Of a DNA stretch of 38,856 bases, positions 22,990 to 32,185 are shown piece by piece. Below the pieces are notes generated by a model, which did not search any database, was not told the origin of the DNA, and worked only from the letters and a program-made list of their open reading frames with translations. The stretch is taken from positions 1 to 38,856 of the forward strand of contig DAIDME010000001.1 in assembly GCA_027449125.1 (NCBI GenBank), read 5' to 3'. The stretch comes from Solirubrobacterales bacterium (GTDB lineage Bacteria > Actinomycetota > Thermoleophilia > Solirubrobacterales > Solirubrobacteraceae). A program made the translations under genes and the position numbers. How positions within the stretch are numbered: the first letter of the stretch is position 1; each line of letters starts with the position of its first letter.

Positions 22990-24074
22990 TGCCAAGAGAT
23001 GGAGATGACGCCTCTCAACCGAATCCACATGGTGGCATGGGCCTGGATGGCGGGGAAGTGGCCCTTGCGCTTCATGTCCAGGCGCCGGAGGCGATAACAG
23101 TGGATGCGATTCGGGGCCCCGTGGCATCTGTCATCATCGTCAGCTGGAACACATCCAGTGCCACTCAATTGTGCGTCCAGTCCGTACTCGCACACGACCC
23201 AGATGGTGCGCTAGAGGTCATCGTGATCGACAATGCATCTGCCGACGACACTGTGGCCCAGCTAACCAGCCGCTACCCGAGCGTCAAGGTGATTGTCAAC
23301 CCTGAGAACGAGGGCTTTGCGCGCGCGTGCAACCAAGGAATGGCCGTCGCAGCCGCTCCGTTCCTAGTTCTCCTAAACAGCGATGCAACGGTCTCTGACG
23401 CTGTCATCTTCAGATGCATCGATTGGCTAAGTGCTCACAGGGATGCGGGGATCGTTGGCTGCGAACTGGTAAATCAGAGTGGCCGACGGACGTACACAGC
23501 TTTCCGCAAGCTTGCGATTTGGCGAAGCCTATTTGAGAACCTGTGGCTATATCGCTGTCTCCCTCGATCCCGCTGGCCACGGATCCTCCTTGGTGGGTAC
23601 TGGGACAGCAGCGAACCCGTATCCGTCGACTGGTTGGCTGGTGCCTTCATGTGTCTGCGCCGGGAGGTCTTCAACGCCAGTGGAGGGTTCGACTCACGCT
23701 TCTTCATGTATGGCGAGGACTGCGAATGGGGAATGCGACTGCGGAGAATGGGGATTGAAGTCTGGTACGTCCCGAGTTTGGGACGGATTTGGCACGCTGG
23801 GTCCGGTAGCTCAAATGACCTTTGGAGCACGCGCGAGCGCTTGCAGCTTGGGCATGACGGCGGCAGCCAAGCTTACAGGATGATGTATGGTCGTACGCGC
23901 GCGAATTGGTACCGGCTTGCTCAACTAGTTGGCTACACGATCAGGTGGGCGGTATACACTGCTGCGAGCCGTTTGCAAACAAGTGAGTACTATACAGCGC
24001 GGGCGCAACACTACCGTCTTCTACGTTCTCTGTACGCACCGCGTATGGTGCCGCTGTCGCGACAGCGACGGTGA
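22989..24074 (+). CDS. Family 2 glycosyltransferase, rhamnosyltransferase-like
   Basis: 361 residues from ATG 22989, which overlaps the previous stop. After an unusual N-terminal extension of about 40 residues come SVIIVSWNTSSATQL, VIDNASADDTVAQL, NEGFARACNQGM, LLNSDATVSD and DWLAGAFMCLRREVF. GEDCEWGMRLRRMG, typical of WbbL-type rhamnosyltransferases, follows. It is closely related in layout to the GT2 domain fused to AsnB at 29219. Local base composition is much lower in G+C than in the housekeeping genes, fitting acquired DNA. It ends 94 bp from the converging ABC gene. Confidence 0.9.
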   Translation: MPRDGDDASQPNPHGGMGLDGGEVALALHVQAPEAITVDAIRGPVASVIIVSWNTSSATQLCVQSVLAHDPDGALEVIVIDNASADDTVAQLTSRYPSVKVIVNPENEGFARACNQGMAVAAAPFLVLLNSDATVSDAVIFRCIDWLSAHRDAGIVGCELVNQSGRRTYTAFRKLAIWRSLFENLWLYRCLPRSRWPRILLGGYWDSSEPVSVDWLAGAFMCLRREVFNASGGFDSRFFMYGEDCEWGMRLRRMGIEVWYVPSLGRIWHAGSGSSNDLWSTRERLQLGHDGGSQAYRMMYGRTRANWYRLAQLVGYTIRWAVYTAASRLQTSEYYTARAQHYRLLRSLYAPRMVPLSRQRR

Positions 24075-24168
24075 CTCGTCACTCTGAGGAGCACTGAAGT
24101 ACGTCGGGCCCGCTGACGATGGCTGAGTCGATCTGCGCGATAGGTCTGCAGTCACGTTGGGCGGCACG

Positions 24169-25986
24169 TCAACTAGCATTTTGTGGCAAGCGGACTGTCG
24201 TGCTCGCTGTCAGCGCTGATCGATAGTAGCCATCAGAAGTCAGTAGGTCGCTCATAGAGCCAAATGCCTGGACTTGGCCGTCTACAATCACCAAGATCCG
24301 TTCGCAGATCTCGAGCGTTGACATGCGGTGCGCGACGATGATCAGGGTGAGGTCCTGTCGAAGCCGCTTCAGTGACGCTTGAATCACTTGCTCCGCTAGC
24401 GGGTCTAGCGCGCTGGTCGGCTCGTCAAGAATGAGAACGCTCGGCCTGCCGGCGAGTGCGCGCGCGAGGCAGATCCGCTGTTGCTGGCCCCCGGAAACAG
24501 CGTCAGCGCGTGGACCCACTACCGTCTGGTAGCCTGCGCTCCAGTTCAGGATGTCATCGTGAATGCCCGCCTGGACTGCGGCGCTCTCAACGTCGTCATC
24601 AGAGATGTCTCTGAAAAATCTGATGTTGTCGGCTACGGACGTGTGTAGTAACCGCGGCTCTTGGGGTACATAGGCAAATGCAGCACGCCAAGACTCACGC
24701 GTGAAGGTCCAGCTTTGACGGCCATTAACCAAATACTCTCCTGAACTCGGCTCACGTAAGCCAAGCAGAATCTGGACGAGGGTCGACTTGCCTGCGCCCG
24801 ATGGTCCGACGACGCCCACCGTCGCCCCGCCTGGCACCTCGATATTGACGCCCCTGAGACTCGGTGGCTGACCACGGTAGGAGAACGCAACGTCCTTCAA
24901 CGTGAGAGCGTGAACGCCATCGAGGGTAGTGGCTCCAGGTGGCGCCGTGCTTTCCTGGTAGTTACGTGCAGTCTGTTCAAGCCGTTCCACATACGGCTGC
25001 GACTGGCGCAGGTTCTGGATCGCGGCCTGGACCTGCTGTCCGTATGAGCCGGAGCGCACTAGCAGAAGGACAACGATTCCGAGCGTCCCCAGGTCGTTTG
25101 GCGCTAACGCGTATAAGACTAGCAGCGAGAGAATGAGAAGCAGGTAGATGAGCGATTGGTAGACGCTGGCCACGAGAAGGCTGAGCCAGGCGACCTGCAG
25201 GCTCGGACGGCGGAAGCCCTCTATGAGATGATCCTGTCGGCCACGCAGGCGGTCGGCTGCTCCAAACACGTGTGTTTCTTCTGCCAGGCTGACCGCCTCG
25301 GTGATGCCCCCCGCATATGCCAGCCAGCCCTCAGAAACAGCGTGCGCGCGACGCTGACCAAGGTTCGCCAGCGGTCTCAGACCGGCAGAAAGCATGAGCG
25401 CGAGGACGACGATGCCGATGGCGGCGTAAGGGCTGAGCGCGACAGCGCTGAGCACTAGTACCATGAACGTCAACAGCGAAGTCACTAGTTGCGCCGCCGT
25501 GGAGTAAGCCTGAGTGGCGCCAGTAATCTGATTGGTGATCAGGTCTTGGAAGTGGCCCTCTCGATCATGAGCTTGGATGCTCCATGATGCGCCGGTAAAC
25601 GCCTCGAACAGGGTTCGCCGAAACGCCACGTTCGCAGCAGTTGAAATGGACGCTGATACATAGGACCCGGCGATTCCTAGGATGAGTTTGACGACAGTGA
25701 GCGCTGCGCCTAGCAGGAGCAGAACAGAGGCCGACGCGTGCAAGCGCAGTGGTCCTGCACTGAGGTTGAACTGTGTTTGGTGCTTGGCAATGACTAGCGC
25801 GACCTCAGCCAGTATGCCGAGGATGCCAGCCTCCGCGAGACCGCCGGCGATTGACGAGAACACGAGTGCCAGCGTCTGTCCGGGCATCTCCGCGAGGAGC
25901 TTCATGACTCGCGTTCCAGCGAAGGAGGCGTGTAGCCTGTAAGGCAAGCGGCTTCCATCTAGGTTGTGTTCAAACGGCGTTTTCAT
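24169..25986 (-). CDS. ABC transporter with fused membrane and ATPase domains (lipid-linked glycan flippase type)
   Basis: 605 residues: six hydrophobic helices (about 35-330) followed by a nucleotide-binding domain with GPSGAGKST (394-402), VSGGQQQ (497-503), VLILDEPTS (517-525) and the switch His in VAHRMS. This layout matches MsbA/PglK-type half-transporters, which act as homodimers and flip lipid-linked oligosaccharides or lipids. Its place among glycosyltransferases makes a glycan flippase likely. It would take the role of a Wzx protein, which is not seen in the window. On the minus strand TAGGAT ends 8 nt before the ATG, again a leaderless-type start. Confidence 0.9.
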   Translation of the reverse strand: MKTPFEHNLDGSRLPYRLHASFAGTRVMKLLAEMPGQTLALVFSSIAGGLAEAGILGILAEVALVIAKHQTQFNLSAGPLRLHASASVLLLLGAALTVVKLILGIAGSYVSASISTAANVAFRRTLFEAFTGASWSIQAHDREGHFQDLITNQITGATQAYSTAAQLVTSLLTFMVLVLSAVALSPYAAIGIVVLALMLSAGLRPLANLGQRRAHAVSEGWLAYAGGITEAVSLAEETHVFGAADRLRGRQDHLIEGFRRPSLQVAWLSLLVASVYQSLIYLLLILSLLVLYALAPNDLGTLGIVVLLLVRSGSYGQQVQAAIQNLRQSQPYVERLEQTARNYQESTAPPGATTLDGVHALTLKDVAFSYRGQPPSLRGVNIEVPGGATVGVVGPSGAGKSTLVQILLGLREPSSGEYLVNGRQSWTFTRESWRAAFAYVPQEPRLLHTSVADNIRFFRDISDDDVESAAVQAGIHDDILNWSAGYQTVVGPRADAVSGGQQQRICLARALAGRPSVLILDEPTSALDPLAEQVIQASLKRLRQDLTLIIVAHRMSTLEICERILVIVDGQVQAFGSMSDLLTSDGYYRSALTASTTVRLPQNAS

Positions 25987-25994
25987 CTATGGGC

Positions 25995-26061
25995 ATCCTA
26001 TTCGGCTTGCGCTGGCTGCAATGGTAAGCACCTACCCGTCGCCCAGTGTTGGTGGCGCCAC
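25995..26061 (-). promoter_or_regulatory. Promoter region of the ABC flippase gene
   Basis: The minus strand has TAGGAT (complement of 25995-26000) 8 nt before the ATG at 25986, with TTGCAG 15 bp upstream of it. A perfect 10-bp palindrome GTGGCGCCAC at 26052-26061 could be an operator. The rest of the 163-bp gap to the next gene shows nothing else. Confidence 0.35.
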
Positions 26062-26149
26062 ACTTATGCGTCGGGTGTGCAGAGGCCGTGCTCAAGACAT
26101 CTCACGGATCTCGCCGCGAGGCGGTCGTGACGTCCAGCTATGGGCGAGA

Positions 26150-27379
26150 TCATGCGCATACCTGGTCTAGCAGCGTAGCGAGCTTGGTAGTGAGCGACTG
26201 ACGGGTGAATGCGCTGGCATCTCGAATCACGACCTCATCTCGCGCCGCCCGGAGTGCTTTGATGGCGCCTTCAACGTCCCGTGTAGCGACCACGTGTGTA
26301 CCGCCGAAACCGCTGAGTAGGCTGGCGGCATCAGTATCTGATGCGCCGATGTATATGATCGGCCGGTCAGTCGCAAGGTACTCGAAGATCTTTGCAACGA
26401 TCCAGCCGCGGTCTACGCCGCCCGAACTCGGTGGTCCGGCGACTACGAGGGCAGTGCACCGCGCGAGTTCGTCTGCAACGGCGGCGTGCGGAAGATAACC
26501 AGTAAAACGCAGCAGCTCGCCGGCCCCACAGGCTGCGGCGCGCGCTGCTAGTGCGTCATCGTAGTCACCGATGACTTTTATGGTCGCGACGGGTGCTCCA
26601 TGCTGGTTATGCGAGCCGACGGCTGTCCAGAGCGCGTCCAGGTTCTGACGCTCTGGGTAAAAAGTCCCAGCGTAGCCCAAGGTGAAGGCGCCCTCTTCGA
26701 TCGGCTGGCTCCGTGGCGCAGCGCCGTCGTGGCCGTTGGTGATAACGGATACGTCGCGGTTCCAGCTTTCGCTGAACATGCGCGCCCACGTGGGAGAGAC
26801 GGTCACGATGGCGGATGCCGCCTGTGCAAGGTTGCGTTCAAACCGTGTTGCGCGCAGACCGCTTCTACCTTCTGCCTCTAGGTGGTGAGACCATGGGTCC
26901 CGGAATTCCGCAACCCAAGGGATCCCGAGGCGTCGATGAAGAGTGCGGGCGATCAGATGCGATGTGATGGGGAACGAGGTCGAAAAGATCGCATCGTAAT
27001 TGGCTGTCGGCACCTGCCTAAGGGCTCTGGTGACTGCGGTCGGATACCAGCCGATTTGCCCGTCGGGAAAGTATGCGTAGCGCCGCACAAGGGCCCTGGG
27101 AAGTCTGCGCGCGCGGCCGATCTCGGCCGGCGCGCTGTCGGATCCGCCCGTCCGCAGCAGCCGCTTGCCGGTTCTACTCAGCTCAATTGATGGCGTCCGG
27201 ATGACGCGAGCTTCGGGAAACGCTAGCTCTGGATCACGATGATAGGCGCCGTTTGACGGCGCGAGTACGGTGGCTTCCCAGCCGTGCTCGCCGAGGTGCC
27301 GCGCGAAGCTTGTAGTCCTGACGCTGCCGATCCCGCCAAGTGGTGGGAAGTAGTAGGCGATGAAAAGGACGCGTCTCAC
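26150..27379 (-). CDS. Family 4 glycosyltransferase
   Basis: 409 residues with the GT-B fold. The N-terminal domain has the glycine-rich YYFPPLGGIGSVRTTSFARHL acceptor loop and AEFRDPW. The C-terminal domain has LGYAGTFYPERQN, the R-F-T-G-Y-L stretch and the E-x-L-A-T-D-R-P donor-binding end. It is the last gene of a minus-strand operon; its GTG overlaps the upstream stop by 4 bp (GTGA). The sugar is not predictable. Confidence 0.88.
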   Translation of the reverse strand: MRRVLFIAYYFPPLGGIGSVRTTSFARHLGEHGWEATVLAPSNGAYHRDPELAFPEARVIRTPSIELSRTGKRLLRTGGSDSAPAEIGRARRLPRALVRRYAYFPDGQIGWYPTAVTRALRQVPTANYDAIFSTSFPITSHLIARTLHRRLGIPWVAEFRDPWSHHLEAEGRSGLRATRFERNLAQAASAIVTVSPTWARMFSESWNRDVSVITNGHDGAAPRSQPIEEGAFTLGYAGTFYPERQNLDALWTAVGSHNQHGAPVATIKVIGDYDDALAARAAACGAGELLRFTGYLPHAAVADELARCTALVVAGPPSSGGVDRGWIVAKIFEYLATDRPIIYIGASDTDAASLLSGFGGTHVVATRDVEGAIKALRAARDEVVIRDASAFTRQSLTTKLATLLDQVCA

Positions 27380-28551
27380 GGGTCGGTGATCGCCGCTTCG
27401 TACAGCGCCCTGAGTTCCTTACGAAAGCGCGCTACGGTGAACCGCTCATCGAACCGTCTGCGGGCCGCAGCGGCCATTCTCCGTGTGCGGCCGCGCGATG
27501 TCGCCAGCTCCGCCATGGCGGCAGCTAGCGCTTGCACATCGCCCGGCTCCACCAGCACGCCGGTCTGGCCGTCGACCACGATCTCGTCGGCTGGCCCGAC
27601 CGTCGAGCTGATTACCGGCAAGCCGAAGGACATAGCTTCTACATTCGTGAATCCGAAACCCTCGGCCCGGGTTGGCATCACGAAGATGTCCGCGCGTGGG
27701 AAGATTTCATCTCTAAGGCGCGTCGGGCTTACCATCGCCAGCTGCGTCAGCCGTCCCTGTTGCTGAAGTGTGTCGACGCTCGCGGCCACGCGACGGCGTC
27801 GGGCGTCTGACACCCAGGAGTGCTCGAGCAGGTCTGGATTGGGACGAAGTGGGTCGAAGCCAGCCAAGATGAGGTGGACTTCTGGCAGCTCACTAGCCAC
27901 GCGCTCGTAGGCTTCGATGAGGTCGTGGCCTCCTTTGCGCTCAAAGTCTGTCCCTACGAACAAGAACGTGAACCGCTCGCTGTCCGAACTGCGCGTCGGG
28001 AGTGGAGGACTCGGGAAGCCGGGGTAGATCACGGCGAGCTTGCGCGGGTCAGCTCCCCACGCCAGATTGATGTCGCGAGCCCACTCGGAGAAGACATAGG
28101 TCCGACTTGCTCGCTCCATGGTGAGCAAGCGGTCGTGAATCCGCAGCGCGCGGTAGACACGCCTGCTTCTTGCGCACCCGCGTGAGAGCATCTCCGTTGT
28201 CCAGCCAAGGTAGTCACGTAGGTACACAACGGCTGAAGAACCCTCGCTCATCACCATCGGTGTTCCGCGCAGCCGCCAGACCAACAGAGGGTGAGCGTGG
28301 ACGTGCACCAGGTCGTAGCGTTCGCGCAGCATCATGGCTCGGAAGCCAATATCTGGGATCGTAGCGGGCCGGACAATCTTGTTGAGCGCGACTTCGACGG
28401 GGTATAGGCAGCTCGCACCACGAGCCGAAGTGTGGAATCCAGCGGCCGTATCGTAGCTCACGCCCGGCGGTGGCGACGACCGCAGTGTGTCGAGGTAGAC
28501 CCCTTCACCCCCGTAGCCAGTCGGACCGATCAGCAACGTCTTCAGGGTCAT
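27376..28551 (-). CDS. Family 4 glycosyltransferase
   Basis: 391 residues, GT-B fold. An N-terminal glycine-rich GPTGYGGEGVYLDTL is followed by HVHAHPLLVWRL. The C-terminal Rossmann domain has FVGTDFERKGGHDLIEAY and FVMPTRAEGFGFTNVEAMSFGLPVI, the canonical E-G-F-G-x-x-x-x-E-A-M nucleotide-sugar site of GT4 enzymes, then TGVLVEPGD. It overlaps both neighbours by 4 bp, so it is part of a strictly coupled operon. Confidence 0.92.
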   Translation of the reverse strand: MTLKTLLIGPTGYGGEGVYLDTLRSSPPPGVSYDTAAGFHTSARGASCLYPVEVALNKIVRPATIPDIGFRAMMLRERYDLVHVHAHPLLVWRLRGTPMVMSEGSSAVVYLRDYLGWTTEMLSRGCARSRRVYRALRIHDRLLTMERASRTYVFSEWARDINLAWGADPRKLAVIYPGFPSPPLPTRSSDSERFTFLFVGTDFERKGGHDLIEAYERVASELPEVHLILAGFDPLRPNPDLLEHSWVSDARRRRVAASVDTLQQQGRLTQLAMVSPTRLRDEIFPRADIFVMPTRAEGFGFTNVEAMSFGLPVISSTVGPADEIVVDGQTGVLVEPGDVQALAAAMAELATSRGRTRRMAAAARRRFDERFTVARFRKELRALYEAAITDP

Positions 28552-29222
28552 AGCGGCTTGCCTGCCACAGCCACATACTGAAATGCGAGTAACTCCGGGA
28601 ACATCCAGCGTGCGAGGGTTGCATTGGAGATGCGCGTAGCGATCGCGCCGACGCGACCTATGTGTGTTTGGTCCTCCAGCAACCTATGATTGCGGTGCAA
28701 CTCGATCAACTCAAGGCCGCTCGTTCGCACAAACGATTCGAGGCTGTAGCGCGTGAACACGCGCAGGTGTGTTCTATCGCGCACGCCCGCATCGCTGTAG
28801 CTCCACCGGTCAAGGATCAACCGCAAGAGAACTGTGTAGAAGCGCCAGTTGGGAACGCTGATGATCACCTTGCCGCCCGGCTTGAGGAAGGGGAGGTAGC
28901 GTCGCACGACGGCGTCTGGGTCAGGCAGATGCTCCAGCACGTCGGCGAAGAGCAGGTAGTCAAATTCGTCTCGTGCGAACGGAACGGCGGCTGCCGTGAT
29001 GTCGCCCTCGATCAGCAGGTCCAGCCGTGATCTGGCCAAAGCAGCAGAAGCCGCGTGCAGCTCAATCCCGGCCACGTACGCTGCACCGCTGGATTTGAGC
29101 GTCGCGGCCAGCATCCCGGCGCCACAACCGAGATCCAGTATTCGAGCTCCCGCAGGGCGTATGAGGGCATATATGTCCGGGCGCGGGTCGCCATAGTAGT
29201 CGTGCGTAGTGGCCACCGTCAA
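28548..29222 (-). CDS. SAM-dependent class I methyltransferase
   Basis: 224 residues. The SAM-binding motif I is ILDLGCGAGMLAATL (about 28-42), followed by the acidic residue in GIELHA, then DYLLFADVLEHLPDP, typical of Methyltransf_11/23 proteins, and LKPGGKVIISVPNW. It probably methylates a sugar or the glycan end, which would fit its place between glycosyltransferases. TTG 29222 is the start in a TTGA overlap with the upstream stop; there is no ATG near the motif-bearing region. Confidence 0.9.
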   Translation of the reverse strand: MTVATTHDYYGDPRPDIYALIRPAGARILDLGCGAGMLAATLKSSGAAYVAGIELHAASAALARSRLDLLIEGDITAAAVPFARDEFDYLLFADVLEHLPDPDAVVRRYLPFLKPGGKVIISVPNWRFYTVLLRLILDRWSYSDAGVRDRTHLRVFTRYSLESFVRTSGLELIELHRNHRLLEDQTHIGRVGAIATRISNATLARWMFPELLAFQYVAVAGKPL

Positions 29223-32056
29223 CCAATCGTGCGCGATAGCAGTGCCTTGAGCGATACTTTGCAGCCTGCAATCATGCCGTCATAGCGCGCGCGCGCGTCC
29301 GCGTCCGCTGCTATCCGCATGCGGTAGTAGAGCAGCCGCTCCGCCGTTCCCAGCGCACGAATAACGCGGTGTGCGGCGGCGGCGCCGCGACCGGCTCGTT
29401 GAGCGATCAGCCGCTGGTCGGCTGCTATGCAGAGGGCGATGCGTCTTTCGTCCGCTATCCACTTCTCGGTGCTCGCGTGGTTTTGGTGTAGGACCGTCGC
29501 ATCTGGAAAGTACGTGATCCGCCAACCGCTTGCGTTGATTCGTTGGCACCACTCGACATCCTCACCGTACATGAAGATCGACTCGTCGAACCCGCGCGAC
29601 TCCTCGAAGACTTCGCGGCGCACCAGCATGAAAGCTCCCGCTACGGCGTCTACTTCCCGCTCCTCGGTCTGCTCCCAGTAGCCGCCGAGTAGGCCCTCTC
29701 GGAGACGCTTCGGTCCCAGCTTGCTGAGGCCGAGGGTGTCAAGCAGTGCCAGCCTTACGCTAGGGAAACGGTACGTCGTGTACTGCAGGCTCCCGTCTGG
29801 CGACACTAGCCGACAGTGTGCAACGCCCAGAGTCCGCTCGCCGGCGATCCGCCTGAACAGTTTGGCCACCGACTCATCGATCAACTCGGCGTCGCTGTTG
29901 AGCAACAGAAACCATCGACCTCGTGCAACGGCCATCCCCTGGTTGTTTGCGCGCCCGAAGCCCACGTTTTGGGCGTTGCGGATCAGGCGGACGCTCGGAA
30001 ACTCTGAGGCGACCATCTCCGGGCTGCCATCGCGAGAGGCGTTGTCGACCACGATCACCTCGTGAGGCACGGAGCTGAGATGGCGCTCTATTGACTGCAG
30101 CGCGGCGCGTGTGAACTCTGCGGTGTTCCAGCTCACAACGATGACAGAAAGCTCTGGCGGTACCGTCAGCGTCAGGGTCGAATCCGCTGGATAGCTTGAC
30201 GGCTTGAGCCAGCTCTGGGCCCAGACCTCGAAGCTGTAGAGCATCATGACTGCAGGGACGAGCGAGCTGTCGCCGGCAAGGCAGCGCCGGACTGTTCGCG
30301 CTACCGCACCTGGGTCGAAGATGCCACGGTCACCGACCGCGTCTCGCGCGAGCGTGTCCGCGACGTCTTCGCCGAGCGGCCCCTGTAGCCAAGTCACCAG
30401 CGGCGGCGAGAAGCCGCGCTTGACGGCGCTCGTAGGGTCCGGGACGGCCTGCTCAGCGAGTTCGCGAAGCAGGAGCTTGCCCGTCCGCCAACGGAGCTTG
30501 TGCGCGGGCGAAATCGCCATGGCACGCTCGACCAAGTGGTGGTCAAGGAATGGCACTCGGAGCTCAAGCGAATTCAGCATCGACATGGCATCAGATGCGC
30601 GCAGCAGCTCGTTTGGAAGGTATGTCTTCAGGTAGAGATAGAGCAGGCGGTTCAGTGGCGTGCGGGCCTGCGCGCGAGCCATGTGCTCGACCAGGTAGGT
30701 GACGGGCGCCGAGAGGTCCATGCTCGACGCGACTTCAGCGCTGAGGAGCTCCGATCGCAGCTGAGCGGAGGTCTGGTGGAAGAGCTCGTGGGTCACGCGC
30801 TGGTCGGCGGGCATCGCAGCAAGCTCGGCGAGGCGCCGTAAGCGCCTGTGCGGCGCGTTCTGGGCAGCGGTCCAGAACGCGCGGCGTGCGGTCCCTGGGA
30901 TCGCGTCGAGCCGAGCCAGGACGCTGGCTGCGACGTGCGTGGGGTAGGCGGCGAACAACTCATCGCCACCAAGGCCGGACAGCGCCACCGTGACATGTTC
31001 CCGCGCGAATGCGGACACGAAGTGCGTCTGGATCAGCGACTGACCAGGCTCATCGTAGAGTTCGACCAGGCGCCGGAGCGCTTCGGCGCCTTCGGTGGCG
31101 CTCATTACCGCTTCGTGGTGGCGTGTGCCGAGGCTTGTGGCTATCGCCCGTGCGGCAGGCCGCTCGTCCTGTGCCGGGTTGTCGAAGCCGAGCGTGAAGG
31201 TTTGCAGCTGCGAGTCGGCGCGGGCGGCGTAGGTTGCAAGCAGCCGTGAATCAACGCCGCCCGATAGCAGCACGCCGAGCGGCACGTCGCTGACCATCGT
31301 GCGGCGCACCGAGTCCTCAAGCAAACCGCCGATCTCATCGACGTAGCTCTCGCGCCCGCGGTCGGGCTCCTCGGCAACTGCGCAGTCCCAGTATTCGTAC
31401 TCCCGTGGGCCATCTGGCGTTAGGAACATCGCATGGCCAGCCTCCAGTCGTCGCACACCTTGAAAGAGGCTGTATGGGTCAGGCACCGCGAAGGCCGACA
31501 GGTAGTGAGGAATGGCAGTTGTGTCGAGTTCTGGATCGACCAGTCCTGACGCCATGAGGCCCTTGATCTCCGACGCGAACACGACGGCACCAGGGAGAAC
31601 GGCGTAGACGAGTGGCTTGATTCCTAGCCGGTCACGGGCGAGGAACGTGCTGCGGGTCTGACGATCCCAGACGGCAAAGGCCCACATGCCATCGAGGTGC
31701 TCGACAACCCGCGCACCCCACTGCGCATAGCCACGCGCGACAACCTCGGTGTCGCAGCTGGTCCGGAACCGGTGGCCAAGACTCTCGAGCGTGGCGCGTA
31801 GCGTTCCCGTATTGAAGAGTTCGCCGTTGTAGACGATCGTGTAGTTGCCGTCGCCCACCGTGATCGGCTGTGCCCCGCCCTCCGGATCGATGACCGCGAG
31901 CCGGCGGTTCAAGAGCCCTACGGATGGTCTGCCTTGGTCAATGTGATAGCCGGCGCTGTCGGGGCCACGGTGAGCGATCGCGTCCCCCATCTGCTCGAGC
32001 GTGTGGTGTTCGACCGGGCGTCCATCGAAAGCGTAGATTCCTGCGATCCCGCACAT
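29219..32056 (-). CDS. Asparagine synthase-like amidotransferase fused to a family 2 glycosyltransferase
   Basis: 945 residues. Residues 1 to about 625 are a full AsnB-type enzyme: Cys2 nucleophile in MCGIAG, HRGPDS (29-34), YNGEL (76-80) for the glutaminase, and LSGGVDS (264-270) as the ATP pyrophosphatase loop. From about 636 to 945 a GT2 domain follows: LSVIVVSWNTAEF, VVDNASRDGS, NVGFGRANNQGM, LLNSDAEL, DAVAGAFMLVRREVF and YGEDVEWCQRI. The two are joined by a short Pro/Ser-rich linker with no stop, and both have their key residues. AsnB-like proteins in polysaccharide loci are thought to amidate uronic acids; the fusion suggests amidation coupled to sugar transfer, an inference. It heads the minus-strand operon, diverging from a second AsnB 129 bp away. 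Confidence 0.9.
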   Translation of the reverse strand: MCGIAGIYAFDGRPVEHHTLEQMGDAIAHRGPDSAGYHIDQGRPSVGLLNRRLAVIDPEGGAQPITVGDGNYTIVYNGELFNTGTLRATLESLGHRFRTSCDTEVVARGYAQWGARVVEHLDGMWAFAVWDRQTRSTFLARDRLGIKPLVYAVLPGAVVFASEIKGLMASGLVDPELDTTAIPHYLSAFAVPDPYSLFQGVRRLEAGHAMFLTPDGPREYEYWDCAVAEEPDRGRESYVDEIGGLLEDSVRRTMVSDVPLGVLLSGGVDSRLLATYAARADSQLQTFTLGFDNPAQDERPAARAIATSLGTRHHEAVMSATEGAEALRRLVELYDEPGQSLIQTHFVSAFAREHVTVALSGLGGDELFAAYPTHVAASVLARLDAIPGTARRAFWTAAQNAPHRRLRRLAELAAMPADQRVTHELFHQTSAQLRSELLSAEVASSMDLSAPVTYLVEHMARAQARTPLNRLLYLYLKTYLPNELLRASDAMSMLNSLELRVPFLDHHLVERAMAISPAHKLRWRTGKLLLRELAEQAVPDPTSAVKRGFSPPLVTWLQGPLGEDVADTLARDAVGDRGIFDPGAVARTVRRCLAGDSSLVPAVMMLYSFEVWAQSWLKPSSYPADSTLTLTVPPELSVIVVSWNTAEFTRAALQSIERHLSSVPHEVIVVDNASRDGSPEMVASEFPSVRLIRNAQNVGFGRANNQGMAVARGRWFLLLNSDAELIDESVAKLFRRIAGERTLGVAHCRLVSPDGSLQYTTYRFPSVRLALLDTLGLSKLGPKRLREGLLGGYWEQTEEREVDAVAGAFMLVRREVFEESRGFDESIFMYGEDVEWCQRINASGWRITYFPDATVLHQNHASTEKWIADERRIALCIAADQRLIAQRAGRGAAAAHRVIRALGTAERLLYYRMRIAADADARARYDGMIAGCKVSLKALLSRTIG

Positions 32057-32066
32057 CTACGCACGC

Positions 32067-32072
32067 AGCATA
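32067..32072 (-). promoter_or_regulatory. -10-like element of the AsnB-GT2 operon
   Basis: On the minus strand TATGCT ends 10 nt before the ATG at 32056, giving a transcript with almost no leader. No ribosome-binding site is visible. Together with TATCGT at 32173-32178 it makes a divergent promoter region of 129 bp. Confidence 0.35.
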
Positions 32073-32172
32073 CGGGCCCGGCACGCGGGAGCTTCGCCCG
32101 CACGATCCAAGCAACGCGCCGTGCACGGCCATGCTGGCTCAATTGAAGCGATGTGATCGGCCGCGACATAGG

Positions 32173-32178
32173 TATCGT
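32173..32178 (+). promoter_or_regulatory. Leaderless-type -10 element of the second asparagine synthase gene
   Basis: TATCGT ends 7 nt before the GTG at 32186. There is no ribosome-binding site. A matching -35 is not evident. Confidence 0.4.
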
Positions 32179-32185
32179 CGCGTAG

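Noticed and set aside
26205-26498. Small plus-strand frames opposite the GT4 gene
   Set aside because: They overlap a full-length, motif-bearing glycosyltransferase and have no ribosome-binding site.
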